Part shown: positions 53,690 to 63,120 of the stretch, piece by piece
Layout of the letters: each line of letters opens with the position of its first letter
How positions within the stretch are numbered: position 1 is the stretch's first letter
Assembly: GCA_017624855.1 (NCBI GenBank)
Contig: JAGAMF010000005.1
Coordinates: 496,001 to 560,000 of the forward strand
Direction: 5' to 3'
DNA: 64,000 nucleotides
Origin: Lachnospiraceae bacterium
GTDB taxonomy: Bacteria > Bacillota > Clostridia > Lachnospirales > Lachnospiraceae
Notes under the pieces: generated by a model
Databases searched by the model: none
Told to the model about the DNA's origin: nothing
Seen by the model: only the letters and a program-made list of their open reading frames with translations
Program-made: the position numbers and the translations under genes

Positions 53690-53798
53690 ATATTTGATAT
53701 TCTGTAGCCGTAGGGGAAACGGCGTCGAGCCGAAATTGGTAGAACGATTTGATTTTGTGGAAAAAGAACGCAAGTGGGGACTTGAAAGGAGGATATCA
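53690..53798 (+). promoter_or_regulatory. Structured leader of the sigma-like gene (possible RNA switch)
   Basis: GCCGT-AGGGGAA-ACGGC (53707-53723) and CGGC-GTCGA-GCCG (53720-53732) share CGGC and cannot form together. A further hairpin CAAGT-GGGG-ACTTG (53771-53784) sits just before the AAAGGAGG ribosome-binding site. I cannot match this to a riboswitch class I know. The rest of the 221-base gap after the cellulase is AT-rich, with only weak -10-like sequences. Confidence 0.4.
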
Positions 53799-54488
53799 GT
53801 GAAACACACATATGAGTTATCAGTGATTATCAGAGAATTATTATCAGGAAATAAAAAAGCATTTCAGGATCTTTATGAGTTGACCGCAAATGATTTCTAT
53901 TTTCATGTAAAAATGATTGTTAATAACGATATGGAAGCAGCAAGACTTATTGTTAAAATTTATAAAAGTATGGCTATGCGTCTTGACCGTCTTCAGAAAC
54001 CGGAAGATGCCGTATCATGGATGAATGGCATTATGTACGGACATCTTATGGACTGGATGAATGTAAATTGCGGAACCATGTTAATGGATGAGGAAATGGG
54101 TAGATTTGATAAAATGCCTACAATTCCCGTAGTGGAAGGCGGAACTACCATGTTTACCGAAGCCGAGACTGCAACACTTGCCGCAAATTATATTTCTCAG
54201 CTTCCCGAAGTTCATATCATTACTGCTTTGGCATATTTTTATGACAATATTGATTTGCAGGAGACTGCACAGTTGCTTCAGTGCGATGAAACAAGAATTA
54301 CAACCAGAGCAAAATATGCGGTACGTTTGATTGAAAGCTATTGCAAAGATTATGCAAAGCAGAACAATGTGGAGATTCAGACAGTAGATACACATCTTGT
54401 ATTGCTTGCATTTGTACTTCTTGCCAAAGAGGCTGTATTGCCCGGTAAGAGAGAGTTGTATTTTGACATTGCTCAGGCGATTTCATAG
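53799..54488 (+). CDS. Sigma-70-like (ECF-related) regulatory protein
   Basis: 229 aa from GTG 53799, eight bases after AAAGGAGG; longer in-frame starts fall in the leader. Residues 10-75 resemble sigma region 2 (SGNKKAFQDLYELTANDFYFHVKMIVNND…AARLIVKIYKSM). A region-4-like helix-turn-helix covers about residues 140-185 (VHIITALAYFYDNIDLQETAQLLQCDETRITTRAKYAVRLIE). A long middle segment and a hydrophobic C-terminal helix (LVLLAFVLLAKEAVL) are not typical of ECF factors. It may be a diverged sigma factor or a related transcription regulator. Targets are unknown. It stands alone between the cellulase and the addAB operon. Confidence 0.7.
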   Translation: MKHTYELSVIIRELLSGNKKAFQDLYELTANDFYFHVKMIVNNDMEAARLIVKIYKSMAMRLDRLQKPEDAVSWMNGIMYGHLMDWMNVNCGTMLMDEEMGRFDKMPTIPVVEGGTTMFTEAETATLAANYISQLPEVHIITALAYFYDNIDLQETAQLLQCDETRITTRAKYAVRLIESYCKDYAKQNNVEIQTVDTHLVLLAFVLLAKEAVLPGKRELYFDIAQAIS

Positions 54489-54528
54489 AATAGGCTTTTT
54501 TGAAAAGTATATAGCGAAGTGAACCAAC

Positions 54529-54575
54529 AGACCACTTTTATCAAGGGTTTTCACCTTGGTAAGAGTGGTCTTTTA
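54529..54575 (+). terminator. Terminator after the sigma-like gene
   Basis: AGACCACTTTTA…TCAAGG pairs with CCTTGG…TAAGAGTGGTCT around loop GTTTTCA, followed by TTTATGG. A strong long stem. Confidence 0.88.
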
Positions 54576-54584
54576 TGGTATACT
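54556..54584 (+). promoter_or_regulatory. Promoter of addBA, overlapping the terminator
   Basis: TTGGTA (54556-54561), 17-base spacer, TATACT (54579-54584) with an extended TGG before it. The -35 lies within the 3' part of the preceding terminator stem. Confidence 0.65.
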
Positions 54585-54620
54585 GATATATGTTCCGGAT
54601 ACGGAAAAAGGAGACGATAA

Positions 54621-57600
54621 ATGGCATTACAATTTTGGTTTGGAGCATCAGGCTCCGGTAAAAGCGTTGGTGTGCAGGAAACAATTATACAGCAGGCATT
54701 GCATAACCCGGACAAGAATTATTATTTGATTGTACCGGATCAGTTTACCATGCAGACGCAGAAACAGATGGTAAAAATGCATCCTGACGGAGGAATTTTA
54801 AATATCGATGTATTAAGCTTTGGCCGTTTATCCCATCGTATTTTTGAAGAAGTGGGAAAGGATGACCGCTTGGTACTGGACGATACCGGAAAATGTCTTT
54901 TACTTCGCAAGGTTGCCGAAAAAGAAAAGGCAAATATTCCGGTTTTGGCTGCCGGGTTAAAATATCCCGGATATATTCAGGAAGTAAAGTCCGTATTGTC
55001 GGAATTTATGCAGTATGGTTTAAAGCCGGAGGATGTAGAGACACTGGCAAATTATGCACAGGCAAAACGCCCGCTGTATTTGAAACTGAAAGATTTAAGC
55101 ATTGTTTACGCAGCCTTTTTAAAAGAGTGCGAAGCAAAGTTTATTACCAAGGAGGAAACGCTGGATTTATTGACAGAGCGTTTGCACCTTTCTTCTCTTG
55201 TGCCCCAAAGCACCTTTGTTTTTGATGGATTTACGGGCTTTACCCCCATCCAGAATAAGGTAATAGAGGAATTGATGTGTCTTGCCGAAGATGTTGTTGT
55301 GACACTGGAAATGGATAGCAGATACAGTCCGTATCGCTTAGAAGGGGAGGATTTTCTTTTTCATCTTACAAGGCAGACCGTGTATTCTTTGCAGAACATT
55401 GCGCAGAAAAACAATATTCGCTTAAAAGATGATGTGACATTAAGTGAGATTCCCGTAAAAAGGTTTGTGGACAATGAACAGATGTCGCATTTGGAGCGGA
55501 ATTTATTCCGGGAAGAATGTGATGTATATGATAAAAAAGGTGATTCCATAGAAATTGTTAAGGCTGCAAATGTGCGGGCGGAGTGTGCCCATATGTGCGA
55601 GGCTATGTTCAAATTAATTCACGAGAAAAAATACCGTTACAGAGATATTGCGGTTGTAACCGGAGATATGAACAGATATGAGATGCCTTTGCGCCAGCAG
55701 TTTGAAAAATACGGAGTTCCGTATTTTATGGATACCACAAAAAGTATGTTATCAAATCCTTTTGTAAGCTTTTTGCGTAATACACTGGCGGTACTCAGAC
55801 AGGGATTTGGTTATACGGATATGTTTCGTTTTTTAAGAAGCGGAATGCTGGATTTTACGGATGATGAAATCGACCGTTTGGAGAATTATGTCCGCGCAAG
55901 AGGTATCAAGGGTTACAGCGTGTGGAGTCACCCTTTTACATATGCTCATAAGGAAGCTTCCAAGGATAAGCAGGAATTGGAGCATATAAACGAATTGAGA
56001 CGGCAGGTGGTTGAGCTGTTTGCGGAATTGCATGAAGCTACTGCTAAAGGGGTTCTTCCTGCGAAAAAATGGTGTGAGTATATATATCGCTTTTGTGTGG
56101 CACAGAACATTCAGCAGAAGTTAGAGGTTTATGCCGAGAATTTTGAAAAGGAAGATGAGTTATCCGTTGCCATAGAGTATAGACAGATTTACAGACTGAT
56201 TATGGAGCTTCTGGATCAGATTGCAGGTCTTTTGGGAGATGATTTGCTTACGATACAGGAATTTTCGGATATATTGGATGCAGGTTTTGGGGAAATTCGT
56301 GTGCGTACTATTCCCCAGAGCGTGGATATTCTTGTCGTGGGCGATATTCAGAGAACGCGCTTAAAAGACATTAAGGCCTTGTTTTTCCTCGGCGTAAATG
56401 ACGGTAACATTCCTCAGAGCGGAAGTAAAGGCGGTTTGATTTCCGATATGGAGAGAGAATTCCTTTTAAGTTCCGGTCGGGAGTTAGCGCCCACACCGGC
56501 CAGCCAAATGTTTATTGAACAACTGTACCTGTATATGAATCTTACAAAGCCTTCGGATTATTTATACTTGTCCTATGCTGCCATGGAGGATGACGGCAGT
56601 TCTTTACGGCCGGCCTATTTGATTGCAGAGCTTAACAAGATTTTCCCGAAAGTTGAAGTTCAGATAAAAAATAAAAAAACAATTCTTTCCATTCAGGATG
56701 CCAAAGAGCATATTGCAGGTTTGCTTCGCGAATATGCAGAAGGAACCATGAATTTAGAAAAGCAGAAGGAATTATTTGCCTTATACGGTGACTTGTCAGG
56801 GCGAGAGGAGTGCAAGGAATGGTTGCATGATATCACGGATGCTGCGTTCATTGCATATAAACCTTCCGACTTGGAAAAGGAACTGGCAAAGCGTTTATAT
56901 GGTGAAATCATCGAGTGCAGTGTCAGCAGTCTTGAAAAGTTTGCGGCTTGTCATTATGCGCATTTTCTTTCCTATGGTCTTCGGTTGCAGGAAAGAGAAG
57001 AGTATGGTTTTGAAAGTATGGATATGGGAAATGTAATGCATGACATTTTGCAGATGTTTGGTAAAATGCTTCAGGCCGATTCCCTGGATTGGATGACCGT
57101 CAGTGATACAACCGTTGACGCTTTTGTGGAAAAGGCAATGGATGAAGTGGCGCAGAAGTACAGCGGAGCCATTCTTTTAGACGGGGCTAAGAATCGGTAT
57201 TTTTGCGGACAGCTTAAAAGAATTGTAAGAAGAAGCATCAAGACTTTACAGACGCAATTATGCCATGGTTCTTTTAAACCTTACAATTATGAAGCGGAAT
57301 TCCGTAAAATATATGAAATTGACCATGATGGTCAGAAAGATGCACAGCTCCTTTTAAAAGGAAGAATTGACAGAATCGATACCTGCGTACAGAAGGATGA
57401 GGTTTTTGTAAAAATTGTGGATTATAAGTCCGGAAGTCACAAGTTTGATTTGAATACCTTGTATTACGGCATTTCTTTGCAGTTGGCGGTATACTTGGGT
57501 CAGACACTGATTCATTTAAAAGACAAATATCCCGAAAAAGAAATTGTACCGGCGGCTATGTTGTATTATCGTTTGACAGACCCCATTCTCAGCGCCAACG

Positions 57601-58019
57601 CCGTCATGGATGAGGCTACAAGCGAAAAGGAAATTCTTAAGGCATTAAATAACACAGGGGCAGTGTCTGCAAGAGCAGGTATTGTAGATGCGCTGGACGC
57701 TGATTTTGATGGCAGTTCCATGGTAATTCCTGTTAGCAAGAAGAAAAATGAAGTTGCTGTCAGCGACAGTGTATTTCATCCGGGGCTTTTAAACGAAATT
57801 TTAGATTATGCCCAGGAGAAAACCATATCCCTGGCAAGAGAAATGTTGGATGGTAAAATTGATATTAATCCGGCAGTTGTGGGTGAGCAGGATGCATGTG
57901 CATATTGTGCATACAAGGGTGCTTGCGGTTTTGACGGCAAGATAAAAGGATATGATAAAATAAAGCCGGAAACCATTACGGCAGAAGAATTTGAAAGGAG
58001 AAGGAAGAATGGCGTTTGA
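54621..58019 (+). CDS. addB: ATP-dependent helicase/nuclease subunit B
   Basis: 1132 aa behind AAAAAGGAG. It has the N-terminal Walker A GASGSGKS, an inactive-helicase body and a C-terminal RecB-type nuclease with Asp934 and Lys936 in IVDYKSG. The iron-sulfur cluster ligands are Cys777 (FAACHYAH) and Cys1093, Cys1096 and Cys1102 (CAYCAYKGAC), the AddB arrangement. With AddA it resects double-strand breaks until a Chi site, starting recombinational repair. The gene overlaps addA by 11 bases. Confidence 0.95.
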   Translation: MALQFWFGASGSGKSVGVQETIIQQALHNPDKNYYLIVPDQFTMQTQKQMVKMHPDGGILNIDVLSFGRLSHRIFEEVGKDDRLVLDDTGKCLLLRKVAEKEKANIPVLAAGLKYPGYIQEVKSVLSEFMQYGLKPEDVETLANYAQAKRPLYLKLKDLSIVYAAFLKECEAKFITKEETLDLLTERLHLSSLVPQSTFVFDGFTGFTPIQNKVIEELMCLAEDVVVTLEMDSRYSPYRLEGEDFLFHLTRQTVYSLQNIAQKNNIRLKDDVTLSEIPVKRFVDNEQMSHLERNLFREECDVYDKKGDSIEIVKAANVRAECAHMCEAMFKLIHEKKYRYRDIAVVTGDMNRYEMPLRQQFEKYGVPYFMDTTKSMLSNPFVSFLRNTLAVLRQGFGYTDMFRFLRSGMLDFTDDEIDRLENYVRARGIKGYSVWSHPFTYAHKEASKDKQELEHINELRRQVVELFAELHEATAKGVLPAKKWCEYIYRFCVAQNIQQKLEVYAENFEKEDELSVAIEYRQIYRLIMELLDQIAGLLGDDLLTIQEFSDILDAGFGEIRVRTIPQSVDILVVGDIQRTRLKDIKALFFLGVNDGNIPQSGSKGGLISDMEREFLLSSGRELAPTPASQMFIEQLYLYMNLTKPSDYLYLSYAAMEDDGSSLRPAYLIAELNKIFPKVEVQIKNKKTILSIQDAKEHIAGLLREYAEGTMNLEKQKELFALYGDLSGREECKEWLHDITDAAFIAYKPSDLEKELAKRLYGEIIECSVSSLEKFAACHYAHFLSYGLRLQEREEYGFESMDMGNVMHDILQMFGKMLQADSLDWMTVSDTTVDAFVEKAMDEVAQKYSGAILLDGAKNRYFCGQLKRIVRRSIKTLQTQLCHGSFKPYNYEAEFRKIYEIDHDGQKDAQLLLKGRIDRIDTCVQKDEVFVKIVDYKSGSHKFDLNTLYYGISLQLAVYLGQTLIHLKDKYPEKEIVPAAMLYYRLTDPILSANAVMDEATSEKEILKALNNTGAVSARAGIVDALDADFDGSSMVIPVSKKKNEVAVSDSVFHPGLLNEILDYAQEKTISLAREMLDGKIDINPAVVGEQDACAYCAYKGACGFDGKIKGYDKIKPETITAEEFERRRKNGV

Positions 58020-61000
58020 TTACACGGATGACCAGAAAAAAGTTATTTATTTAAGAGATTGCAATATTCTGGTTTCAGCGGCAGCCGGAAGTGGAAAAAC
58101 CGCTGTTCTTACGGAGCGTATTATACAGAGAATCTGTGATGAGAAGCATCCTGTGCAGATTGACAGAATGTTAATTGTTACTTTTACCAATGCAGCAGCG
58201 GCTGAAATGCGCGAGCGTATCGGTATTGCTTTGCGTAAAAAGCTGAACAGCGAACCCGGAAATGCCCATTTGCGTCGTCAGCTTACGCTTTTAAACAATG
58301 CTCAGATTACCACAATCGACAGTTTTTGCCTCTATCTTTTACGTAATCATTTTCATGAAATTTGTTTGGATCCCGGTTTTCGTATTGCAGATGAGGGAGA
58401 AGTAAAACTTCTGAAAGAAGAAGTTTTGACGGATTATTTGGAAGATAAATTTGATGAAGGCGATCCGGATTTCCTGGATTTGACGGAGCGATATGCGGGA
58501 AACGGCAAAGACGGAGATTTAAAAAGTTTTATTATTAATCTCTATCATTTTTCTCAAAGTCACCCTTTTCCGGAAGAATTTTTACAGCAGTGTGCAGCTG
58601 AACTTTTAGAGGAAAACGGTGGTTTTCATGAGGGATATAAAAGCTTTTTGGATGCTTATGAAGCGGATATGCTGGAAGAGTGTGGCAAGGCAACATCAGA
58701 GGCAATCGCATTGTGTAGATTGCCCGGCGGACCCGTCTATTATGAGGAAGCTTTTAAGGACGATTTAGACTTTTATCATCGTTTAAAAGAAGCCACAGGG
58801 CATGAAGAAAAATGTGCTTTGTATGCGGCTCATGAATTTATGGCTTTTTCCAGAAAAAAAGTGCAGGACTTGGATGAAGAAATAAAAAAGCGCGCGGCAG
58901 ATGTCAGAAACAAGAAAACCAAAAAGATTATTGAAGAACTGAAAAAGAATTTTTACTATGCACCGTTTTCGGTAATTGCAGAAGACAACCGCAATGCAGG
59001 GAAAGGTGTTGCAACACTTTTGAATGCAGTAATAGAGTTTGCCCGCCGTTATGATGCAAGGAAGAGAGAAAAGAATATCATTGATTTCTCCGATATGGAG
59101 CATCTTGCACTTCGTATTCTTCTGAAAAAAGAGGGGGATGTATATGTACCCGGAGAAGTTGCTTTGGGATACCGCGATTATTTTGAAGAAATCATGGTGG
59201 ATGAGTACCAGGACAGCAATCAGGTTCAGGAGCTTTTAATCGAAAGCATCAGTAAACAGACAGAAGATTTCGGCAATCGTTTTATGGTAGGTGATGTTAA
59301 GCAGAGTATTTATCGTTTTCGTTTGGCGAGACCTGAGATTTTTATGGATAAATATACAGCGTTTGATTCTAAGGAGGGTAAAAATCGCAGAGTGAATCTT
59401 TCGCAGAATTTCCGCAGTCGTGCAATGGTGTTGGATGGCATAAATGCAGTATTTGAGGAGATTATGATGCCCGCCGTGGGCAAAATTGCATATGATGCGG
59501 ATGCCCGCCTGTATTACGGCGCGAATTATCCCGAAAATGATGCGGATAACAGAACGGAAATACTGTTGTACAACAAAGAAGAATTCCGGCAGGAGAATTT
59601 AGAAGACATAGAGGCGGAAGCTATGATTATCGCTGCCCGCATCAAGGAATTATACGGCAATTTTCCGGTTAAGGATAAGGAGACCGAAGAAAACCGTCCT
59701 GCCAGATATTCGGATATGGTAATTCTTTTAAAAGCGGCAGCAGGTGTGGATGATGTGCTTAAAAAAGTGCTGGAAGAACAGGGAATTCCCACATATGTAT
59801 CTTCCGGTCGCGGATATTTTGCAGCGCCGGAAATTCAGACAATTCTTAATTTTCTTGCTGTGTTAAATAATCCTCGTCAGGATATTCCTCTTTTAGGCGT
59901 AATGCATTCGAAGTTTGGCAAATTTACAGAAGAAGAGATAGCGAAAATACGACTGATAAACAATAAGAGCGGGCGTCTTTTTGACAGTATGACTGTATAT
60001 GGTGAAAAAGGCGGCGACAGTGTTCTTAAAAATAAAACAGCAGAGTTTTTGACGCAAATAAAATATTGGCGCGACAAGGCAGTCTATGTAACCGTTTATG
60101 AATTGCTGGAAGCGGTTTTACAGGAAACGGGGTACCTTCACTATTGCATGGCGCTTCCGGGAGGCGAACAGCGCAGAGCGAATCTTTTGGTGTTGTTGCA
60201 GAAGGCGAAAGCATTCGGCAGCAGCGGTTATTCCGGTTTGTTTGATTTTATCCGGTACATCGAATTGATGAAGGAAAAAGAAATTGATTTCGGCGAAGCC
60301 AATATTCTGGACAAGAACGCAAATGTAGTGCAGATTATGACAATTCATAAAAGTAAGGGGCTGGAATTCCCCATTTGTTTTGTTGCCAATTTTTCAAAGC
60401 AGTTTAATGCAAAGGAGACATCTGCGCCCATTTTAATGGATGCAGAGCTTGGAATGGGAGCGGATGCCTTTGATTTGAAATTGCGCTGTAAAAGACACAG
60501 CCTGCGCCGCAATGTCATAGCGACCAAGATAAAAAATGACAGCCGCGGCGAAGATTTACGGGTATTATATGTTGCCATGACCCGTGCAAAAGAGAAGTTG
60601 ATTCTGGTAGGAAACGGAAGTCTTGAAAATATAAAAACGGATCAAATATCGGCTTATGATGTGTTAAAGGCAAAATCATATATGGATATGGTGCTTCCCA
60701 TTGCATCAAGAAGGGATGATTTATTAGAAATCCGTACATACGGTATGGAAGATATAAGCATTAATAAGGCGGCAGAGCATGTTGAAAGTGAAATGCTTAA
60801 GGAAAGCTTGGCCCGTGTGCCCGGAAAAGCAATTTGGGAACCTTATCAATATCCGCATACGACTTGGGATGGCTTATATACCAAAACTACGGTAACTGAA
60901 TTAAAGAAAGCCGCATATACGGAGGAAGAAGGTTCCAAGGAATTGTATGAGGCGCATTCGGAAGAAGCGTATGTGCCCGGCTTTATGAGAGAAGATGATG

Positions 61001-61536
61001 TAAGTGTGGAAGGAACCAGACGAGGAAGCGCTTATCATCGCATTATGGAATTAATGGATTTTACAATTGCCTTAAAAGAAGGTAATATAGAAGAAGATAT
61101 TCGTAAAATCCGGGAGAATGCCGTTGCATCGCATCGTATTGCGGCCACAGAGGATGCGTTGGTCAGAAACGATAAAGTGGAAGCTTTTATGAAGACGGAT
61201 TTGGCTCGTCGAATGGGACTTGCACAGCAGCACAATTGCTTACACAAAGAACAGCCTTTTATGTTGGGAATCGGAGCGAATAAGGTAAAACCGGATTTCC
61301 CTGAGGAAGAAATTGTATTGATACAGGGTGTGATCGATGCGTACTTTGAGGAAGAGGACGGTTTGGTTCTGATGGATTATAAAACCGACAGAGTTGAGGC
61401 CGGAGAAGAACTGGTATCACGCTACAGCGTGCAGCTTATGTATTATGCGGAAGCGTTAGAGCGTTTGACCCATAAAAAAGTAAAAGAGAAGCTTATATAT
61501 TCCTTTGCGCTTCATGAAGTAATTAAAGTGGAATAA
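58009..61536 (+). CDS. addA: ATP-dependent helicase/nuclease subunit A
   Basis: 1175 aa from ATG 58009 behind AAAGGAGAAGGAAG. It is a UvrD/RecB-type helicase: Walker A SAAAGSGKT (ending at residue 31), FTNAAAAEMRERI, IMVDEYQDSNQVQ, GDVKQSIYRFR, TIHKSKGLEFPICF and LRVLYVAMTRAKEKL. The C-terminal nuclease has Asp1123 and Lys1125 in LMDYKTDR. It is the motor and second nuclease of the AddAB complex. Length and motif order are canonical. Confidence 0.96.
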   Translation: MAFDYTDDQKKVIYLRDCNILVSAAAGSGKTAVLTERIIQRICDEKHPVQIDRMLIVTFTNAAAAEMRERIGIALRKKLNSEPGNAHLRRQLTLLNNAQITTIDSFCLYLLRNHFHEICLDPGFRIADEGEVKLLKEEVLTDYLEDKFDEGDPDFLDLTERYAGNGKDGDLKSFIINLYHFSQSHPFPEEFLQQCAAELLEENGGFHEGYKSFLDAYEADMLEECGKATSEAIALCRLPGGPVYYEEAFKDDLDFYHRLKEATGHEEKCALYAAHEFMAFSRKKVQDLDEEIKKRAADVRNKKTKKIIEELKKNFYYAPFSVIAEDNRNAGKGVATLLNAVIEFARRYDARKREKNIIDFSDMEHLALRILLKKEGDVYVPGEVALGYRDYFEEIMVDEYQDSNQVQELLIESISKQTEDFGNRFMVGDVKQSIYRFRLARPEIFMDKYTAFDSKEGKNRRVNLSQNFRSRAMVLDGINAVFEEIMMPAVGKIAYDADARLYYGANYPENDADNRTEILLYNKEEFRQENLEDIEAEAMIIAARIKELYGNFPVKDKETEENRPARYSDMVILLKAAAGVDDVLKKVLEEQGIPTYVSSGRGYFAAPEIQTILNFLAVLNNPRQDIPLLGVMHSKFGKFTEEEIAKIRLINNKSGRLFDSMTVYGEKGGDSVLKNKTAEFLTQIKYWRDKAVYVTVYELLEAVLQETGYLHYCMALPGGEQRRANLLVLLQKAKAFGSSGYSGLFDFIRYIELMKEKEIDFGEANILDKNANVVQIMTIHKSKGLEFPICFVANFSKQFNAKETSAPILMDAELGMGADAFDLKLRCKRHSLRRNVIATKIKNDSRGEDLRVLYVAMTRAKEKLILVGNGSLENIKTDQISAYDVLKAKSYMDMVLPIASRRDDLLEIRTYGMEDISINKAAEHVESEMLKESLARVPGKAIWEPYQYPHTTWDGLYTKTTVTELKKAAYTEEEGSKELYEAHSEEAYVPGFMREDDVSVEGTRRGSAYHRIMELMDFTIALKEGNIEEDIRKIRENAVASHRIAATEDALVRNDKVEAFMKTDLARRMGLAQQHNCLHKEQPFMLGIGANKVKPDFPEEEIVLIQGVIDAYFEEEDGLVLMDYKTDRVEAGEELVSRYSVQLMYYAEALERLTHKKVKEKLIYSFALHEVIKVE

Positions 61537-61558
61537 AAGCAGACAGAAAGGATGAACT

Positions 61559-62227
61559 ATGTATCGTTATGTTTTGTTTGATTTAGATGGGACACTTACG
61601 GATTCCAGGGAGGGAATCTGTAAGTCTGTTCAGTATGCCTTGGTTAAGGTGGGAAGACCCGCACCGGAACTGAAAGAACTGGAGTGTTTTATAGGGCCTC
61701 CTTTAAAAACCAGCTTTCGTGAATTTTATAATATTGTGGGTGAGGAAGCTGACAGGGCAGTGGCATTTTACAGAGAGCGCTATTCCGATGTTGGTAAATA
61801 TGAAAATATGCCCTATGAAGGAATTGCGGACATGTTGCAGGCGGTAAGAGATGCGGGATATATTCTTGCGGTGGCTTCCAGCAAGCCGGAGCTGTATGTG
61901 GAGGATATTTTAAAACATTTTAATCTTTATGATTACTTCCATCATGTGGTGGGAAGTGATATGGAAGGTAAGCGCGGCGAAAAAGAGGATGTAATTGAAG
62001 AAGTATTTCGCCGAATGGACTTAGATGAAACAAAGCGTAAAGAGCTGGCAATCATGGTAGGTGACCGGCATTTTGACATTAACGGAGCAAAGCATTTCGG
62101 CTTGGACAGTGTAGGTGTGACCTATGGTTTTGCCAAGGATAATGAATTGACGGAAGCAGGAGCTACTTATGTAGTGGATACCGTAAAAGAATTGCAGGAG
62201 TTGTTATTGCGTAAAAAGGCGGACTAG
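61559..62227 (+). CDS. HAD family phosphatase (phosphoglycolate phosphatase-like)
   Basis: 222 aa behind AGAAAGGATG. HAD motif I is FDLDGTLTDS with nucleophile Asp8 and Asp10, motif II is AVASSKPE, and motif IV is MVGDRHFDINGAKHFGLDSVGVTYGF. The helical cap (EGICKSVQYALVKVG…ECFIGPPLKTSF) resembles Gph/PpaX-type enzymes. It dephosphorylates a small cytosolic phosphate ester; the true substrate cannot be told. It probably belongs to the addBA transcript. Confidence 0.9.
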   Translation: MYRYVLFDLDGTLTDSREGICKSVQYALVKVGRPAPELKELECFIGPPLKTSFREFYNIVGEEADRAVAFYRERYSDVGKYENMPYEGIADMLQAVRDAGYILAVASSKPELYVEDILKHFNLYDYFHHVVGSDMEGKRGEKEDVIEEVFRRMDLDETKRKELAIMVGDRHFDINGAKHFGLDSVGVTYGFAKDNELTEAGATYVVDTVKELQELLLRKKAD

Positions 62228-62229
62228 GT

Positions 62230-62985
62230 ATGGAAGAAAAGCTAAATATCATGCGTACTCTCATGATGATTTGCGGTTGCGGAATTATATATATTATTGC
62301 ATATTTGCTGGTGGTGTCCGGATTAAGTATGATTCCCGCGTGCAGGCAGTTGCATACCATGTATTTAAATGCGTGGGGAATGGCAGCCGGGGCCGGAGCA
62401 GTCTGCTTATTTTTAAGAGATGATGAATGGACCTTTCGAATGAACGGTAAACCTGTATTGCAACTTGTGGCAGTTGTGACGCTGGCATATGGAACATCGG
62501 CTTTTTTTAACATTATTTTAGGGTGTGTACCGTGGGAAGCTATATTTGAGCAGCAGGTCACACCGGATGAAGCGGTTTTCTTTGGGATACCTTTATGGGC
62601 AAGGATGATTTGCTACGAATTGGTGGCACCTTTTTCAGAAGAGATTCTGTTTCGTAGAGTGATATATAAAAAACTACGCGGAATTGCACCGTTTTGGGTG
62701 GCAGCAAGTATATCCGCATTATTGTTTGGCTTATATCACGGTAACCTTGTACAAGGCATATATGCTTTTATAATGGGAATGTTTCTTGCTCTGGTATATG
62801 AGTGGACGGGAAGTTTTATTGCACCTGTGTTATTTCATATGATAGCGAATCATTTGTCGGATATTACATATGAGTTTCCCAAGTTTGGCGAAGTTGTGTA
62901 TTCTCCCTATGGGGCGATTGTGTCGGTGGTATTGATTACTGTTGCCATGATGGTTTTAATAAAAAAACAAGAACAAATGTTCTAA
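62230..62985 (+). CDS. CPBP intramembrane metalloprotease (CAAX/Abi family)
   Basis: 251 aa, two bases after the HAD gene; the ribosome-binding site GGCGGACTAGG overlaps the previous stop. It has about seven helices. The catalytic motifs are EEILFRR (EExxxR) near residue 140, FGLYHGNLVQGIYAFIMGM (motif 2 His) and PVLFHMIANH (motif 3). Relatives cleave prenylated or membrane peptides and can give bacteriocin self-immunity. No bacteriocin gene is nearby. Substrate unknown. Confidence 0.9.
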   Translation: MEEKLNIMRTLMMICGCGIIYIIAYLLVVSGLSMIPACRQLHTMYLNAWGMAAGAGAVCLFLRDDEWTFRMNGKPVLQLVAVVTLAYGTSAFFNIILGCVPWEAIFEQQVTPDEAVFFGIPLWARMICYELVAPFSEEILFRRVIYKKLRGIAPFWVAASISALLFGLYHGNLVQGIYAFIMGMFLALVYEWTGSFIAPVLFHMIANHLSDITYEFPKFGEVVYSPYGAIVSVVLITVAMMVLIKKQEQMF

Positions 62986-62992
62986 AAAGTGA

Positions 62993-63021
62993 TTGCGTTT
63001 CAGGTGGGTCTGTGTTAATAT
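62993..63021 (+). promoter_or_regulatory. Promoter of the helicase gene
   Basis: TTGCGT (62993-62998), 17-base spacer, TAATAT (63016-63021), about 100 bases before the helicase ATG. Confidence 0.6.
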
Positions 63022-63046
63022 GGATATATCAGTTAGAGAGTAGAAA

Positions 63047-63083
63047 TCGCCGATGTGTTGTGTTTTTTCACACGCATCGGCGA
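63047..63083 (+). promoter_or_regulatory. Leader hairpin before the helicase gene
   Basis: TCGCCGATG (63047-63055) pairs with CATCGGCGA (63075-63083), with an inner TGTG-TTTTTT-CACA stem. No T-run follows, so it is not a simple terminator; it may stabilise the leader or regulate the gene. Confidence 0.5.
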
Positions 63084-63120
63084 AGATGCCCCTTTAAGTG
63101 GGTGTTTGGAGGACTTGTAG

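Noticed and set aside
53700..53798. c-di-GMP, THF, ZTP or fluoride riboswitch in the sigma-like leader
   Set aside because: None of the conserved segments of these classes can be found; recorded only as an unassigned structured leader.
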